Shown here: positions 5,279 to 11,567 of the stretch, in pieces
Layout: the number at the start of each line of letters is the position of its first letter
How positions within the stretch are numbered: position 1 is the stretch's first letter
Assembly: GCA_007116765.1 (NCBI GenBank)
Contig: SKHV01000300.1
Span: 1-11,567 of the forward strand
Source: Prolixibacteraceae bacterium
Lineage (GTDB): Bacteria > Bacteroidota > Bacteroidia > Bacteroidales > Prolixibacteraceae
Reading direction: 5' to 3'
Length of the DNA stretch: 11,567 bases
The notes under the pieces: generated by a model
Database searches by the model: none
Told to the model about the DNA's origin: nothing
What the model saw: the letters and a program-made list of their open reading frames with translations, nothing else
Translations under genes and position numbers: made by a program

Positions 5279-7612
5279 ATGAAGCATTTATTCCTATTCA
5301 TATTACTTTTTGCAGGTATTGCCTGTTGGGCACAGCGCTCAAGCCTTACCGGCCTGGTTACCGATGCTTCAAGCGGTGAAACCCTTGTAAATGCAGCGGT
5401 GGTTCTAAAAACAAGCGAGTTCAGGGGAGCAGTAAGCAACAGCAACGGTTATTTCAGTATTCCGGGAATAGCAGAACAAGGTTTTACAGTTGAAATATCG
5501 TTTATGGGCTATGAAAGCCTTGTGCTCAATATTGACATGGAAGGTGCAAGTGCAAAATTCATTGAAGTTGCTCTTGAGCCGTCCGATATTGTTTTGGGCG
5601 ATGTAACGATTGTCGAAACCGGCTATGAGCGTCTGGGCGACCGCGATGTGGAAATTAGCAGGCGTACCCTCACCACACAAGAGATTAAAAGCATTCCGGT
5701 AGCCCGTAACGATGTGTTCAAGGCCATGCGCTATCTCCCGGGTATTGAGCCAACCGAGCCCCTTTCGCCATTGGTGTCGGTGCGGGGGAGCGACCCCGGT
5801 GAAAACCTGATTATGCTCGATGGGGTGACAATATACAACCCCTACCATTTCATGAGTTCATCGGGCATATTCAACATGCAAACCGTAAAAAACGTCGATA
5901 TGATGGTTGGCGGCTTTGGGGCAGAATACGGCGGAAGGAATTCTTCTGTTATTAATATTGCCACAAAAGATGGTACCCAAAGCGGGCTGCACGGTGAGGT
6001 AATGCCATCAACTGCCGAGTCGAAAGTATTCCTTGAATTCCCGGTGGGCGAAAAATCGACCATGATGCTTGCCGGCCGGTTGAATTACGACATCATGGGC
6101 AACTTCCTCATGTATAGCAACAATTATTTTTACGATGCCAACCTTTCGTTCACGCACCGGTTTAGTGCCAAAAACAGGCTGACATTGAAATACTTTGGCT
6201 CGCGCGACCAAACCAACCTCGATTTCAACAGCATTTACCGTTACATGGGCAACACCATGGATATGAGCGAAATTTTCGATGATATGAGCCTGAAGTGGGT
6301 GAACCGCTGGAACAATAACATTGCCACTGCAATATGGCATTCGGTTTTGAGCCCGAACGTATTCCTTAGGGCGCAGGTTTATGCATCGCTTCACAGTGCC
6401 GATAATTTTAGCGAAATGAAAATGAATGTGGAAGATGTGGTTTTCGACACTTCAACATCGTTTAAAAGTAAGGTGCACGATTACAGCGCTAAATTCTCGA
6501 TAAGCTATAAACCATTTATTTGGAACGAAATTAAAACCGGGCTTGAATACAATAACTATCTTTTCTATAATGCTTCGGAATTGAATAAATTCGAAAACAA
6601 AGCTGCCGAACGTGTTCCTGAGCAGTTGTCGTTTTTTATTGAAGATAAGCTGGTTTTGGGAAGGCTTACCTTGCGCCCCGGTGTGCGTGTAACCCGTTTC
6701 GACGGTGCCGGCTTGATGTACGAACCCCGTTTCAATGCAGTTTATAATTTCTGGAACGGGTGGAAACTGCAAGCCGCGTGGGGCAGGTACAACCAACATA
6801 TTGTTAGTATGAACACACAGGAATTCGAGTTTAACCAGTTCCTCGATTATTATTACCCGCTTACGAACGGAAAGCCCAGTCTTTCGGAACATTTTATTGT
6901 GAGCTTGGAGAAAACGCTCAAGAAAAGCCACACACTTACTGCCGATATATACTACAAAGACATTTCGCGGATTTATACATTCGACTTATTTCAGGACCAG
7001 TACGAGGTTTTCGCGCTCTCGGACAAGATTGTGGCCGGTACGGGTGCTGCATATGGCGTTGAATTAATGTGGAAAGGCGGTCTTGGTCAGTTTTCGGGGT
7101 GGGGGAGCTATACCTTATCGCGCTCGGTCCGCTCCTTTCCTCATATAATGAATGGCGAAACTTTCGATTATGATTACGACCGCCGTCACTCAATAAAAGC
7201 TGTAATGAGCTACCAGGCGTCGAAGCGGATAACATACAGCGCTTCTTTCATTGCACAAAGCGGGGTGCCCCGCTCGGTAGAAAGCACTTTGCAGCTATTC
7301 TACATGTATGAACCGCTTACCGGGAACATGATTTACAGCCCCCAATACGTGGTTGACCGAAAAAATGCTACCCGTTTGCCATGGTTGCTTTACCTTGATT
7401 TTGGATTGCAAAAAGAACTGGTTTCTGGTTTTGGGAAAAACCTGTCCGATTTTTTTGGGGCCGACGAGTCGTACCTGGTACTGAATGTTTACAATGCACT
7501 TTTCTTCAGGCGAAATGTGCTATACTACCTCACAGGTGGCCTCGACAGGTATATTCCAATGGGCGATAATTATTTGCCCGTAGTAAGTGCAGGTTACACC
7601 ATTAAATTTTAA
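5279..7612 (+). CDS. TonB-dependent receptor with carboxypeptidase-regulatory-like N-terminal domain
   Basis: This 777-residue outer-membrane transporter should import a ligand with energy from TonB. A signal peptide (1-18, likely cut in CWA|QR) is followed by a carboxypeptidase-regulatory-like/CNA-B-type domain (about 21-100, with GLVTDASSGETLVNAAV and GYFSIPG), a plug domain (about 134-232, with LPGIEPTEPLSPLVSVRG, NLIMLDGVTIYNPYH and EYGGRNSSVINIATKDG), and a 22-strand-type barrel to the C terminus, which ends in aromatic Phe (GYTIKF). There is no SusC-type signature and no SusD-like partner, so a glycan utilisation locus is not supported. Substrate is unknown; iron complexes, vitamins or peptides are all possible. 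It is the middle gene of a three-gene operon, and the downstream lipoprotein of DUF4249 type is a common partner. A lipobox around Cys16 (GIAC) was considered and is a poor match. Confidence 0.94.
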   Translation: MKHLFLFILLFAGIACWAQRSSLTGLVTDASSGETLVNAAVVLKTSEFRGAVSNSNGYFSIPGIAEQGFTVEISFMGYESLVLNIDMEGASAKFIEVALEPSDIVLGDVTIVETGYERLGDRDVEISRRTLTTQEIKSIPVARNDVFKAMRYLPGIEPTEPLSPLVSVRGSDPGENLIMLDGVTIYNPYHFMSSSGIFNMQTVKNVDMMVGGFGAEYGGRNSSVINIATKDGTQSGLHGEVMPSTAESKVFLEFPVGEKSTMMLAGRLNYDIMGNFLMYSNNYFYDANLSFTHRFSAKNRLTLKYFGSRDQTNLDFNSIYRYMGNTMDMSEIFDDMSLKWVNRWNNNIATAIWHSVLSPNVFLRAQVYASLHSADNFSEMKMNVEDVVFDTSTSFKSKVHDYSAKFSISYKPFIWNEIKTGLEYNNYLFYNASELNKFENKAAERVPEQLSFFIEDKLVLGRLTLRPGVRVTRFDGAGLMYEPRFNAVYNFWNGWKLQAAWGRYNQHIVSMNTQEFEFNQFLDYYYPLTNGKPSLSEHFIVSLEKTLKKSHTLTADIYYKDISRIYTFDLFQDQYEVFALSDKIVAGTGAAYGVELMWKGGLGQFSGWGSYTLSRSVRSFPHIMNGETFDYDYDRRHSIKAVMSYQASKRITYSASFIAQSGVPRSVESTLQLFYMYEPLTGNMIYSPQYVVDRKNATRLPWLLYLDFGLQKELVSGFGKNLSDFFGADESYLVLNVYNALFFRRNVLYYLTGGLDRYIPMGDNYLPVVSAGYTIKF

Positions 7613-7616
7613 TGCT

Positions 7617-8411
7617 ATGGGACGGATAAAAAATACATCGTTATTCATTGTGCTTTTTACAAGCTTTATTTTCAGCAGCTGTTTGAAAATAGGTGAATAC
7701 TATTTAGGCTTGAATATGCAGCCCAACATGGAGGATTCACCTCCCATAGAGGGTTTGAATGTGTTTGGCGTTGTGAAAACCGGACCAACACTCGATACCA
7801 TCAACCATTTTTTCGAAGTGCATAAAATGATTGATATGCTTAAATTGGAGGATACCCTGATTGTGGATAATGCAAGCATTGAACTTGAGCGTACAACGCC
7901 TGATGGCGAGTCTTTCGGTTATTTTTTGGATTATTCTCATGAAGGGCTATATTTCAATACAGAAATTGAAGTACTGTCGGGAGATGTCTGGACTTATACC
8001 TGCATGTACGATACTTTTATGGTGCAATCAGCAGCTACTGTTCCCAATTATCCCAAAATGAAAGGTGATATTTTAATTTCGGAAAATAAAGGGATAGAAT
8101 TTTCAATTGAAAAGGATACTACTGCACACATGTACATGGTTTATATAATTTCAGGAGAAAATTTCGAAATTGTACAGCAATTACCACATGGCGAAGGGGA
8201 TGATTACTTCAAAATAAAACCCGAATGGGAATTGACACGTGGTGAATACATGGTTTTTGTATTTGCCTATGACCGGAACCTGAGGGAATATTACACTAGT
8301 TCAAATACATTTTTCAAACCCAATGCCTACCGTCCTCCTTTTACAACTGTTGAGGGGGGGTATGGTGTGTTTGGTGCCATGAGCAGCGGATTGTTTATGT
8401 TAACTTATTGA
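7617..8411 (+). CDS. DUF4249-like surface lipoprotein
   Basis: This 264-residue protein begins with a lipoprotein signal (Lys5, hydrophobic 9-19, then FSSC with Cys22 as the lipidated residue). The body is beta-rich, and the C-terminal part (SSNTFFKPNAY... VEGGYGVFGAMSSG) matches the end of DUF4249 proteins, which are often encoded beside TonB-dependent receptors in Bacteroidetes. The biochemical role of that family is unknown to me; a ligand-binding lid or accessory of the receptor is a reasonable inference. The start at 7617 is 4 bases after the receptor stop; the frame is open to 7587, but that overlaps the receptor gene and weakens the signal. The family usually has 250-400 residues, so this is a short member. 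Confidence is high for a lipoprotein and moderate for the family. Confidence 0.83.
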   Translation: MGRIKNTSLFIVLFTSFIFSSCLKIGEYYLGLNMQPNMEDSPPIEGLNVFGVVKTGPTLDTINHFFEVHKMIDMLKLEDTLIVDNASIELERTTPDGESFGYFLDYSHEGLYFNTEIEVLSGDVWTYTCMYDTFMVQSAATVPNYPKMKGDILISENKGIEFSIEKDTTAHMYMVYIISGENFEIVQQLPHGEGDDYFKIKPEWELTRGEYMVFVFAYDRNLREYYTSSNTFFKPNAYRPPFTTVEGGYGVFGAMSSGLFMLTY

Positions 8412-8436
8412 AAACAGATGAACCATCATTTTGAAT

Positions 8437-8463
8437 AATTGTTTCCTTACAAAACAATTTTTT
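8437..8463 (+). terminator. AU-rich hairpin with U-tract, possible terminator of the envelope operon
   Basis: An 8-base-pair perfect stem (AATTGTTT at 8437-8444 with AAACAATT at 8452-8459) with a 7-base loop is followed by a run of T residues (8458-8463). It lies 25 bases after the lipoprotein stop and ends 6 bases before the permease start. The stem is short on G-C pairs (two), so termination may be weak; it could also affect ribosome access to the next gene. Confidence 0.5.
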
Positions 8464-8469
8464 GAAAAC

Positions 8470-9243
8470 ATGGAGATTTTTATTATTTCGATAGTTGCTT
8501 TTGCAACAGCTTTACTTACTTTCTTTTCGGGGTTTGGACTGGGCACTATACTTGCTCCTGTTTTTGCCATTTTTTTCCCTATCGATATTGCCATTGCATT
8601 AACAGGTGTTGTGCATTTCACCAACAATGTTTTTAAAATTACACTGGTAGGCCGAAAAACCGATAAGGCAGTTTTGCTTCGCTTTGGCATTCCGGCAATT
8701 TTGGCATCATTTGCAGGAGCCTGGTTGTTAATGCGGATTACAGTATTGCCTACAATTACACGGTATGAATTGTTTGGGCGCGAATTTGAAATTACACCGG
8801 TAAAACTCATAATTGCAATTATCCTCATTGTTTTCTCCTTACTTGAAATAATCCCTTCGGTTCAGAAAATCCATTTTGGGCGTGATAAACTGGCAATTGG
8901 CGGTGTGCTGAGCGGATTCTTTGGCGGACTAACCGGTATCCAGGGTGCTATTCGCAGTGCATTCCTCATTAAAAGTGGTTTAAGCAAGGAAGCCTACATT
9001 GCAACCGGGGTTGTTATTGCAAGTTTGGTCGATTTTACACGTCTTTCGGTGTATGCATCACGTTTTACAGCTGCCAACTTGCAAGAGAATCTTATTCTAC
9101 TGACATCCGCCACATTATCGGCTATTGCAGGAGCCTGGTTTGGGAAGAAATTACTTAAAAAAGTTACCCTGCGCTTAATTCAAATTCTAGTTGCAATTAT
9201 GTTGATATTAATTTCGATAGCTTTGGGAATGGGTGTTATTTAA
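8470..9243 (+). CDS. TSUP-family (TauE/SafE, formerly DUF81) membrane permease
   Basis: The 257-residue protein is almost entirely hydrophobic, with about 8 membrane segments (approximately 3-22, 27-46, 68-90, 109-127, 141-160, 175-190, 206-224, 235-256). The glycine-rich motifs FSGFGLGTILAPVF (19-32) and GVLSGFFGGLTGIQGAIRSAF (145-165) are those of the two halves of the sulfite exporter TauE/SafE family. Members move organic or inorganic anions such as sulfite, sulfonates or sulfoacetate across the inner membrane; the substrate here cannot be told. The two halves even share an exact AGAW DNA stretch (see findings). The ATG at 8470 is chosen; a TTG at 8431 would extend it through the hairpin. 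It starts 58 bases after the lipoprotein stop and may be read through from that operon. No family-specific gene partner is visible. Confidence 0.92.
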   Translation: MEIFIISIVAFATALLTFFSGFGLGTILAPVFAIFFPIDIAIALTGVVHFTNNVFKITLVGRKTDKAVLLRFGIPAILASFAGAWLLMRITVLPTITRYELFGREFEITPVKLIIAIILIVFSLLEIIPSVQKIHFGRDKLAIGGVLSGFFGGLTGIQGAIRSAFLIKSGLSKEAYIATGVVIASLVDFTRLSVYASRFTAANLQENLILLTSATLSAIAGAWFGKKLLKKVTLRLIQILVAIMLILISIALGMGVI

Positions 9244-9317
9244 TAAACTATAAACTAAACATAATTGCCTCAAATTCGTTTTGTATGTATAAAAAATAAA
9301 ACAGAAAATTATTCGAT

Positions 9318-10709
9318 ATGGATTTTGATATTATAGTAATTGGCAGTGGCCCCGGCGGTTACGTGGCTGCCATACGTGCATCGCAACTGGGAATGAAAGT
9401 TGGCGTTGTGGAGAAAGAAAATGTGGGTGGTGTTTGCCTTAACTGGGGCTGTATCCCAACCAAATCGTTGTTGAAAAGCGCACAGGCTTACGAATATGCC
9501 ATACATGCCGAAAGTTATGGAGTAAGTATTTCGGGCGAAGTGAAACCCGATTTCACTAAAATGGTGCAACGCAGCCGCGATGTGGCCGATGGCATGAGCA
9601 AGGGTGTTCAGTATCTATTCAAGAAAAATAAAATTGAAATAGTAAATGGTTTTGGGAAGCTAAAATCGGCCGGTGAGGTTGAAGTGACCGATGCCGATGG
9701 CAAGAAAAAAACGCTCAAAGCCAAGCATATTATTTTAGCAACCGGAGCCCGTTCTAAAGAATTACCCAATCTCAAAAAAGATGGTGATAAAGTTATTGGA
9801 TATCGGAAGGCCATGACCCTCAAAAAGCAACCTAAATCTATGGTAGTAGTTGGTTCGGGGGCAATTGGCAGTGAGTTTGCCTATTTTTACAATTCAATTG
9901 GCACCGACGTTACCCTGGTGGAATTTTTGCCCGAGGTGGTGCCCAACGAAGATGTTGATGTGTCGAAAGCTCTGGCGCGTTCTTTTAAAAAGGCCAAAAT
10001 GAAAATAATGTTGAAATCGTCGGTCGAGAAGGTCGATACATCGGGTAAGCTTTGCAAAGTTACTATAAAAACACCCAAAGGTGAGGAAGTAGTTGAGGCC
10101 GAAGTGGTCCTGTCTGCCGTTGGTGTTGTTCCAAACATAGAAAACATTGGCCTTGAAGAGTTGGGTATTGAGCTCGAAAACGGAAAAGTGAAAGTGGATG
10201 AGTATTACAATACTACAGTAAAAGGCGTTTATGCCATTGGCGATATTGTAAGTGGGCCGGCATTGGCACACGTGGCATCGGCCGAGGGCATAACCTGTGT
10301 GGAAAAAATTGCAGGCTTGAATCCCGACCCCATTGACTACGGGAACATCCCGGGCTGTACTTATACCAGCCCCGAGGTTTCATCGGTTGGTATGACCGAG
10401 GCCAAGGCCAAAGAAGCCGGTTACGAAATAAAAGTGGGCAAGTTCCCATATACTGCATCGGGTAAAGCCAGTGCTGCCGGGCAAAAAGATGGTTTTGTGA
10501 AACTTATTTTCGATGCCAAGTACGGCGAACTGCTGGGTGCACATATGATTGGCGGTAATGTTACCGAAATGATTTCGGAGTTGGTGGTAGCCCGTAAGCT
10601 CGAAATAACCGGGCATGAGCTATTGAAAACCATACACCCGCACCCCACAATGAGCGAGGCGGTTATGGAAGCTGCTGCTGCTGCGTACGATGAGGTGATA
10701 CATTTGTAA
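9318..10709 (+). CDS. lpdA: Dihydrolipoyl dehydrogenase (E3 / L protein)
   Basis: This 463-residue flavoenzyme reoxidises dihydrolipoyl groups with NAD+, serving pyruvate and 2-oxoglutarate dehydrogenase-type complexes and the glycine cleavage system. FAD motif GSGPGG is at 9-14, the redox disulfide Cys40/Cys45 in GGVCLNWGCIPTK, the NAD-binding motif GSGAIGSEF at 179-187, the AIGD FAD-contact motif at 306-309, and the C-terminal active-site His442 with Glu447 in HPHPTMSEA. All are intact and the length is normal. It has no lipoyl domain at the N terminus and starts at the ATG matching the first Rossmann strand. It is 74 bases after the permease stop; no good promoter consensus was found in that gap. 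A stand-alone gene, not beside E1/E2 or gcv genes here, fits a shared E3. The TonB region has no link to it. Confidence 0.97.
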   Translation: MDFDIIVIGSGPGGYVAAIRASQLGMKVGVVEKENVGGVCLNWGCIPTKSLLKSAQAYEYAIHAESYGVSISGEVKPDFTKMVQRSRDVADGMSKGVQYLFKKNKIEIVNGFGKLKSAGEVEVTDADGKKKTLKAKHIILATGARSKELPNLKKDGDKVIGYRKAMTLKKQPKSMVVVGSGAIGSEFAYFYNSIGTDVTLVEFLPEVVPNEDVDVSKALARSFKKAKMKIMLKSSVEKVDTSGKLCKVTIKTPKGEEVVEAEVVLSAVGVVPNIENIGLEELGIELENGKVKVDEYYNTTVKGVYAIGDIVSGPALAHVASAEGITCVEKIAGLNPDPIDYGNIPGCTYTSPEVSSVGMTEAKAKEAGYEIKVGKFPYTASGKASAAGQKDGFVKLIFDAKYGELLGAHMIGGNVTEMISELVVARKLEITGHELLKTIHPHPTMSEAVMEAAAAAYDEVIHL

Positions 10710-10733
10710 TGTTAACACAAATTTTAAGTGTAG

Positions 10734-10764
10734 TTGCACTTTAGTGAAACATTTTCTATCTTTG
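10734..10764 (+). promoter_or_regulatory. Consensus Bacteroidetes promoter of the toxin-antitoxin operon
   Basis: TTG at 10734-10736 and TATCTTTG at 10757-10764 (exact TAnnTTTG) are 20 bases apart, the expected spacing for the phylum's primary sigma factor. Transcription should start near 10771, about 10 bases before the toxin ATG, so the leader is very short. Confidence 0.75.
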
Positions 10765-10780
10765 TTTCAAGAAATCAAAA

Positions 10781-11116
10781 ATGAAATTTAGGATAGCGAT
10801 TTTCTATAAAGACTATTTTGAGAAATTCTTTCTTAAACAGTCAGAGAAAACTAAATCGAAAGTTATCTGGACAATTCAATTGATTGAAGAACAAGAGCGT
10901 GTGCCTGAGAAATATTTGAAGCATATAGAGTCAACAGATGGTCTTTATGAAATTCGGATAAAACAAGGCGGAGATATTTTTAGGATTTTTTGTTTTTTCG
11001 ACCACGGTAGGCTGATAATCCTTACTAATGGATTTCAAAAGAAAACGCAAAAAACGCACAAAAGAGAGATAGAAAAAGCACTTAAAATTATGGAGGAGTA
11101 TAAAAATGAAAAGTAA
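10781..11116 (+). CDS. higB: HigB/RelE-superfamily toxin (Gp49-like)
   Basis: The 111-residue basic protein is a member of the phage-derived Gp49-like/HigB group of the RelE superfamily, in which toxins usually cut mRNA, often at the ribosome. The diagnostic features are GLYEIRIKQGGDIFRIFCFFDHGRLIILTNGF, seen here as LYEIRI (55-60), FRIF (67-70) and LTNGFQKKTQKT (81-92), plus a helical C terminus (about 93-109) rich in Lys and Glu. Residues Arg59, Arg68 and Lys87-88 are candidate RNA contacts, an inference from the family. It overlaps the antitoxin gene by 11 bases, and toxin-first order is typical of higBA. The gene symbol is by family only; an independent name is not established. It is AT-rich compared with the preceding dehydrogenase, consistent with lateral acquisition. 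Confidence 0.9.
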   Translation: MKFRIAIFYKDYFEKFFLKQSEKTKSKVIWTIQLIEEQERVPEKYLKHIESTDGLYEIRIKQGGDIFRIFCFFDHGRLIILTNGFQKKTQKTHKREIEKALKIMEEYKNEK

Positions 11117-11405
11117 TAACACAATGACCCTTGATGAATTCAAGGATAAACATTACGGAACTAAAGGGACTCAGAAACGTGATGAGCTAGAAAATGGATA
11201 TGATGATTTTAAGCTTGGAACTTTACTGCATGAGGCAAGACTTGAGAAAGGTATGACACAAGCAGAACTTGCGGATAAAGTTGGTACAACAAAATCCTAT
11301 ATCTCTAAGATAGAGAATAACATAAAAGAAGTTAGACTTTCAACATTGCAGAAAATAGTTCAATTAGGATTAGATGGTCAACTTGATTTGTCGATAAGAC
11401 TATAA
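11106..11405 (+). CDS. higA: XRE-type antitoxin (HigA-like)
   Basis: This 99-residue protein has a Cro/C1-type helix-turn-helix at about 38-85: LHEARLEKGMTQAELADKVG (41-60) with the recognition helix following in TTKSYISKIEN (61-71). The N-terminal 37 residues (with YGTKGTQKRDELENGYDDF) match the extension seen in HigA-like partners of Gp49-type toxins and probably contact the toxin. It should neutralise the toxin and repress the shared promoter. The ATG at 11106 overlaps the end of the toxin gene by 11 bases, implying translational coupling; a second ATG at 11124 is possible. The palindrome TGTTAACA beside the promoter is a candidate operator, unproven. Family assignment is strong. Confidence 0.9.
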   Translation: MKSNNTMTLDEFKDKHYGTKGTQKRDELENGYDDFKLGTLLHEARLEKGMTQAELADKVGTTKSYISKIENNIKEVRLSTLQKIVQLGLDGQLDLSIRL

Positions 11406-11439
11406 AAACTTGTGTTAACAGCAAAATATAATTAATTGC

Positions 11440-11545
11440 GCCTGCCTGGCCCGCAGGAAGGGTCTCGGTGCTGATAATCAAGGTTTCTGCGCCGCTTCGG
11501 CTTCGGTGCTTTTCGACAGGAAAGCCTGCCTGAACGGAAGGCAGG
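11440..11545. repeat. GC-rich non-coding tract with CCTGCCT direct repeats and hairpins
   Basis: GCCTGCCTG occurs at 11440-11448 and again at 11524-11532, each able to form a hairpin with a 7-base loop (CCTGC 11441-11445 with GCAGG 11453-11457; CCTGCCT 11525-11531 with AGGCAGG 11539-11545). TCGGTGCT also occurs twice (11465-11472, 11503-11510), and CTTCGG is doubled at 11495-11506. The tract is far richer in G+C than the toxin-antitoxin cassette before it and carries no credible reading frame. It looks like a piece of a dispersed intergenic repeat, cut by the window end. Confidence 0.55.
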
Positions 11546-11554
11546 TACCACGCA

Positions 11555-11567
11555 CCCGATAGCTATC
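11555..11567. repeat. Palindrome GATAGCTATC at the window edge
   Basis: The last bases read cccGATAGCTATC, where GATAGCTATC is a perfect 10-base palindrome that may continue past the window. CCGATAGCTATCGG-type palindromes are, to my recollection, frequent between genes in Bacteroidetes, often near intergenic repeats. Confidence 0.45.

Larger units (their letters stand above)
10710..11420. repeat. 11-bp inverted repeats bracketing the toxin-antitoxin cassette
   Basis: TGTTAACACAA at 10710-10720 and its exact reverse complement TTGTGTTAACA at 11410-11420 frame the higBA-like pair. The left arm begins at the base directly after the dihydrolipoyl dehydrogenase stop codon; the right arm begins 5 bases after the antitoxin stop. 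Each arm contains the palindrome TGTTAACA. No target-site duplication is evident. The coordinates span both arms and the cassette. Confidence 0.6.

Noticed and set aside
5279..5340. TonB-dependent receptor as a lipoprotein with Cys16
   Set aside because: The GIAC context lacks the usual Leu at -3, and CWA|QR gives a better ordinary signal-peptide site, expected for an outer-membrane barrel.
4224..8411. SusC/SusD polysaccharide utilisation locus
   Set aside because: The receptor lacks SusC-type length and there is no SusD-like or glycoside hydrolase gene; the lipoprotein resembles DUF4249.
8431..8469. TTG start extending the TSUP permease
   Set aside because: The extension runs through a hairpin and U-tract and is not needed for the first membrane segment.
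9276..9283. TCGTTTTG as the promoter of lpdA
   Set aside because: One mismatch to the -7 consensus and no TTG at suitable spacing (nearest is 8 bases upstream).
1..10709. gcvP and lpdA as one glycine-cleavage gene cluster
   Set aside because: They are on opposite strands about 8.5 kb apart with unrelated genes between them, and no gcvT or gcvH is present.

Overview
The window looks like a chromosomal segment of a Bacteroidetes bacterium, probably class Bacteroidia. The signs are a TonB-dependent receptor with a carboxypeptidase-regulatory-like N-terminal domain followed by a DUF4249-type lipoprotein, promoters of the Bacteroidetes TTG/TAnnTTTG type, no obvious Shine-Dalgarno sequences, a Bacteroides-like Fe/Mn superoxide dismutase, and short tandem heptamers and palindromes of the kind common between genes in this phylum. 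Assignment below phylum is inference. No rRNA, tRNA, CRISPR array or transposase is visible.

Layout: 1-851 (minus) is the N-terminal third of glycine dehydrogenase GcvP, cut by the window edge, with a GTG start and a good promoter. 967-1848 (minus) is a Fic-domain protein with a Bro-N-like N-terminal domain. On the plus strand from 2115 come superoxide dismutase, a heptamer repeat tract, a 57-residue winged-helix-like protein, a strong intrinsic terminator, a short-chain dehydrogenase and a conserved-looking 101-residue protein of unknown function. 4224-8411 is a tight three-gene cell-envelope operon: an exported probable outer-membrane protein, a TonB-dependent receptor and a DUF4249-like lipoprotein, with gaps of 2 and 4 bases. 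A TSUP-family permease (8470-9243) and dihydrolipoyl dehydrogenase (9318-10709) follow. A HigBA-type toxin-antitoxin pair (10781-11405) has its own consensus promoter and is bracketed by an exact 11-bp inverted repeat. The last ~130 bases are a GC-rich, palindrome-rich non-coding tract.

How the genes relate: GcvP and dihydrolipoyl dehydrogenase are both components of glycine cleavage, but they lie on opposite strands 8.5 kb apart and are not co-transcribed; the dehydrogenase probably also serves the 2-oxoacid dehydrogenases. The 4224-8411 operon is probably an outer-membrane uptake system of unknown substrate. The Fic protein and the HigBA pair are accessory genes inserted among housekeeping genes.

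The most notable points are the Bro-N/Fic fusion with a changed residue in its C-terminal inhibitory motif, the inverted repeat framing the toxin-antitoxin cassette, the heptamer tract upstream of the small DNA-binding-like protein, and two hairpins with U-tracts placed immediately before start codons.
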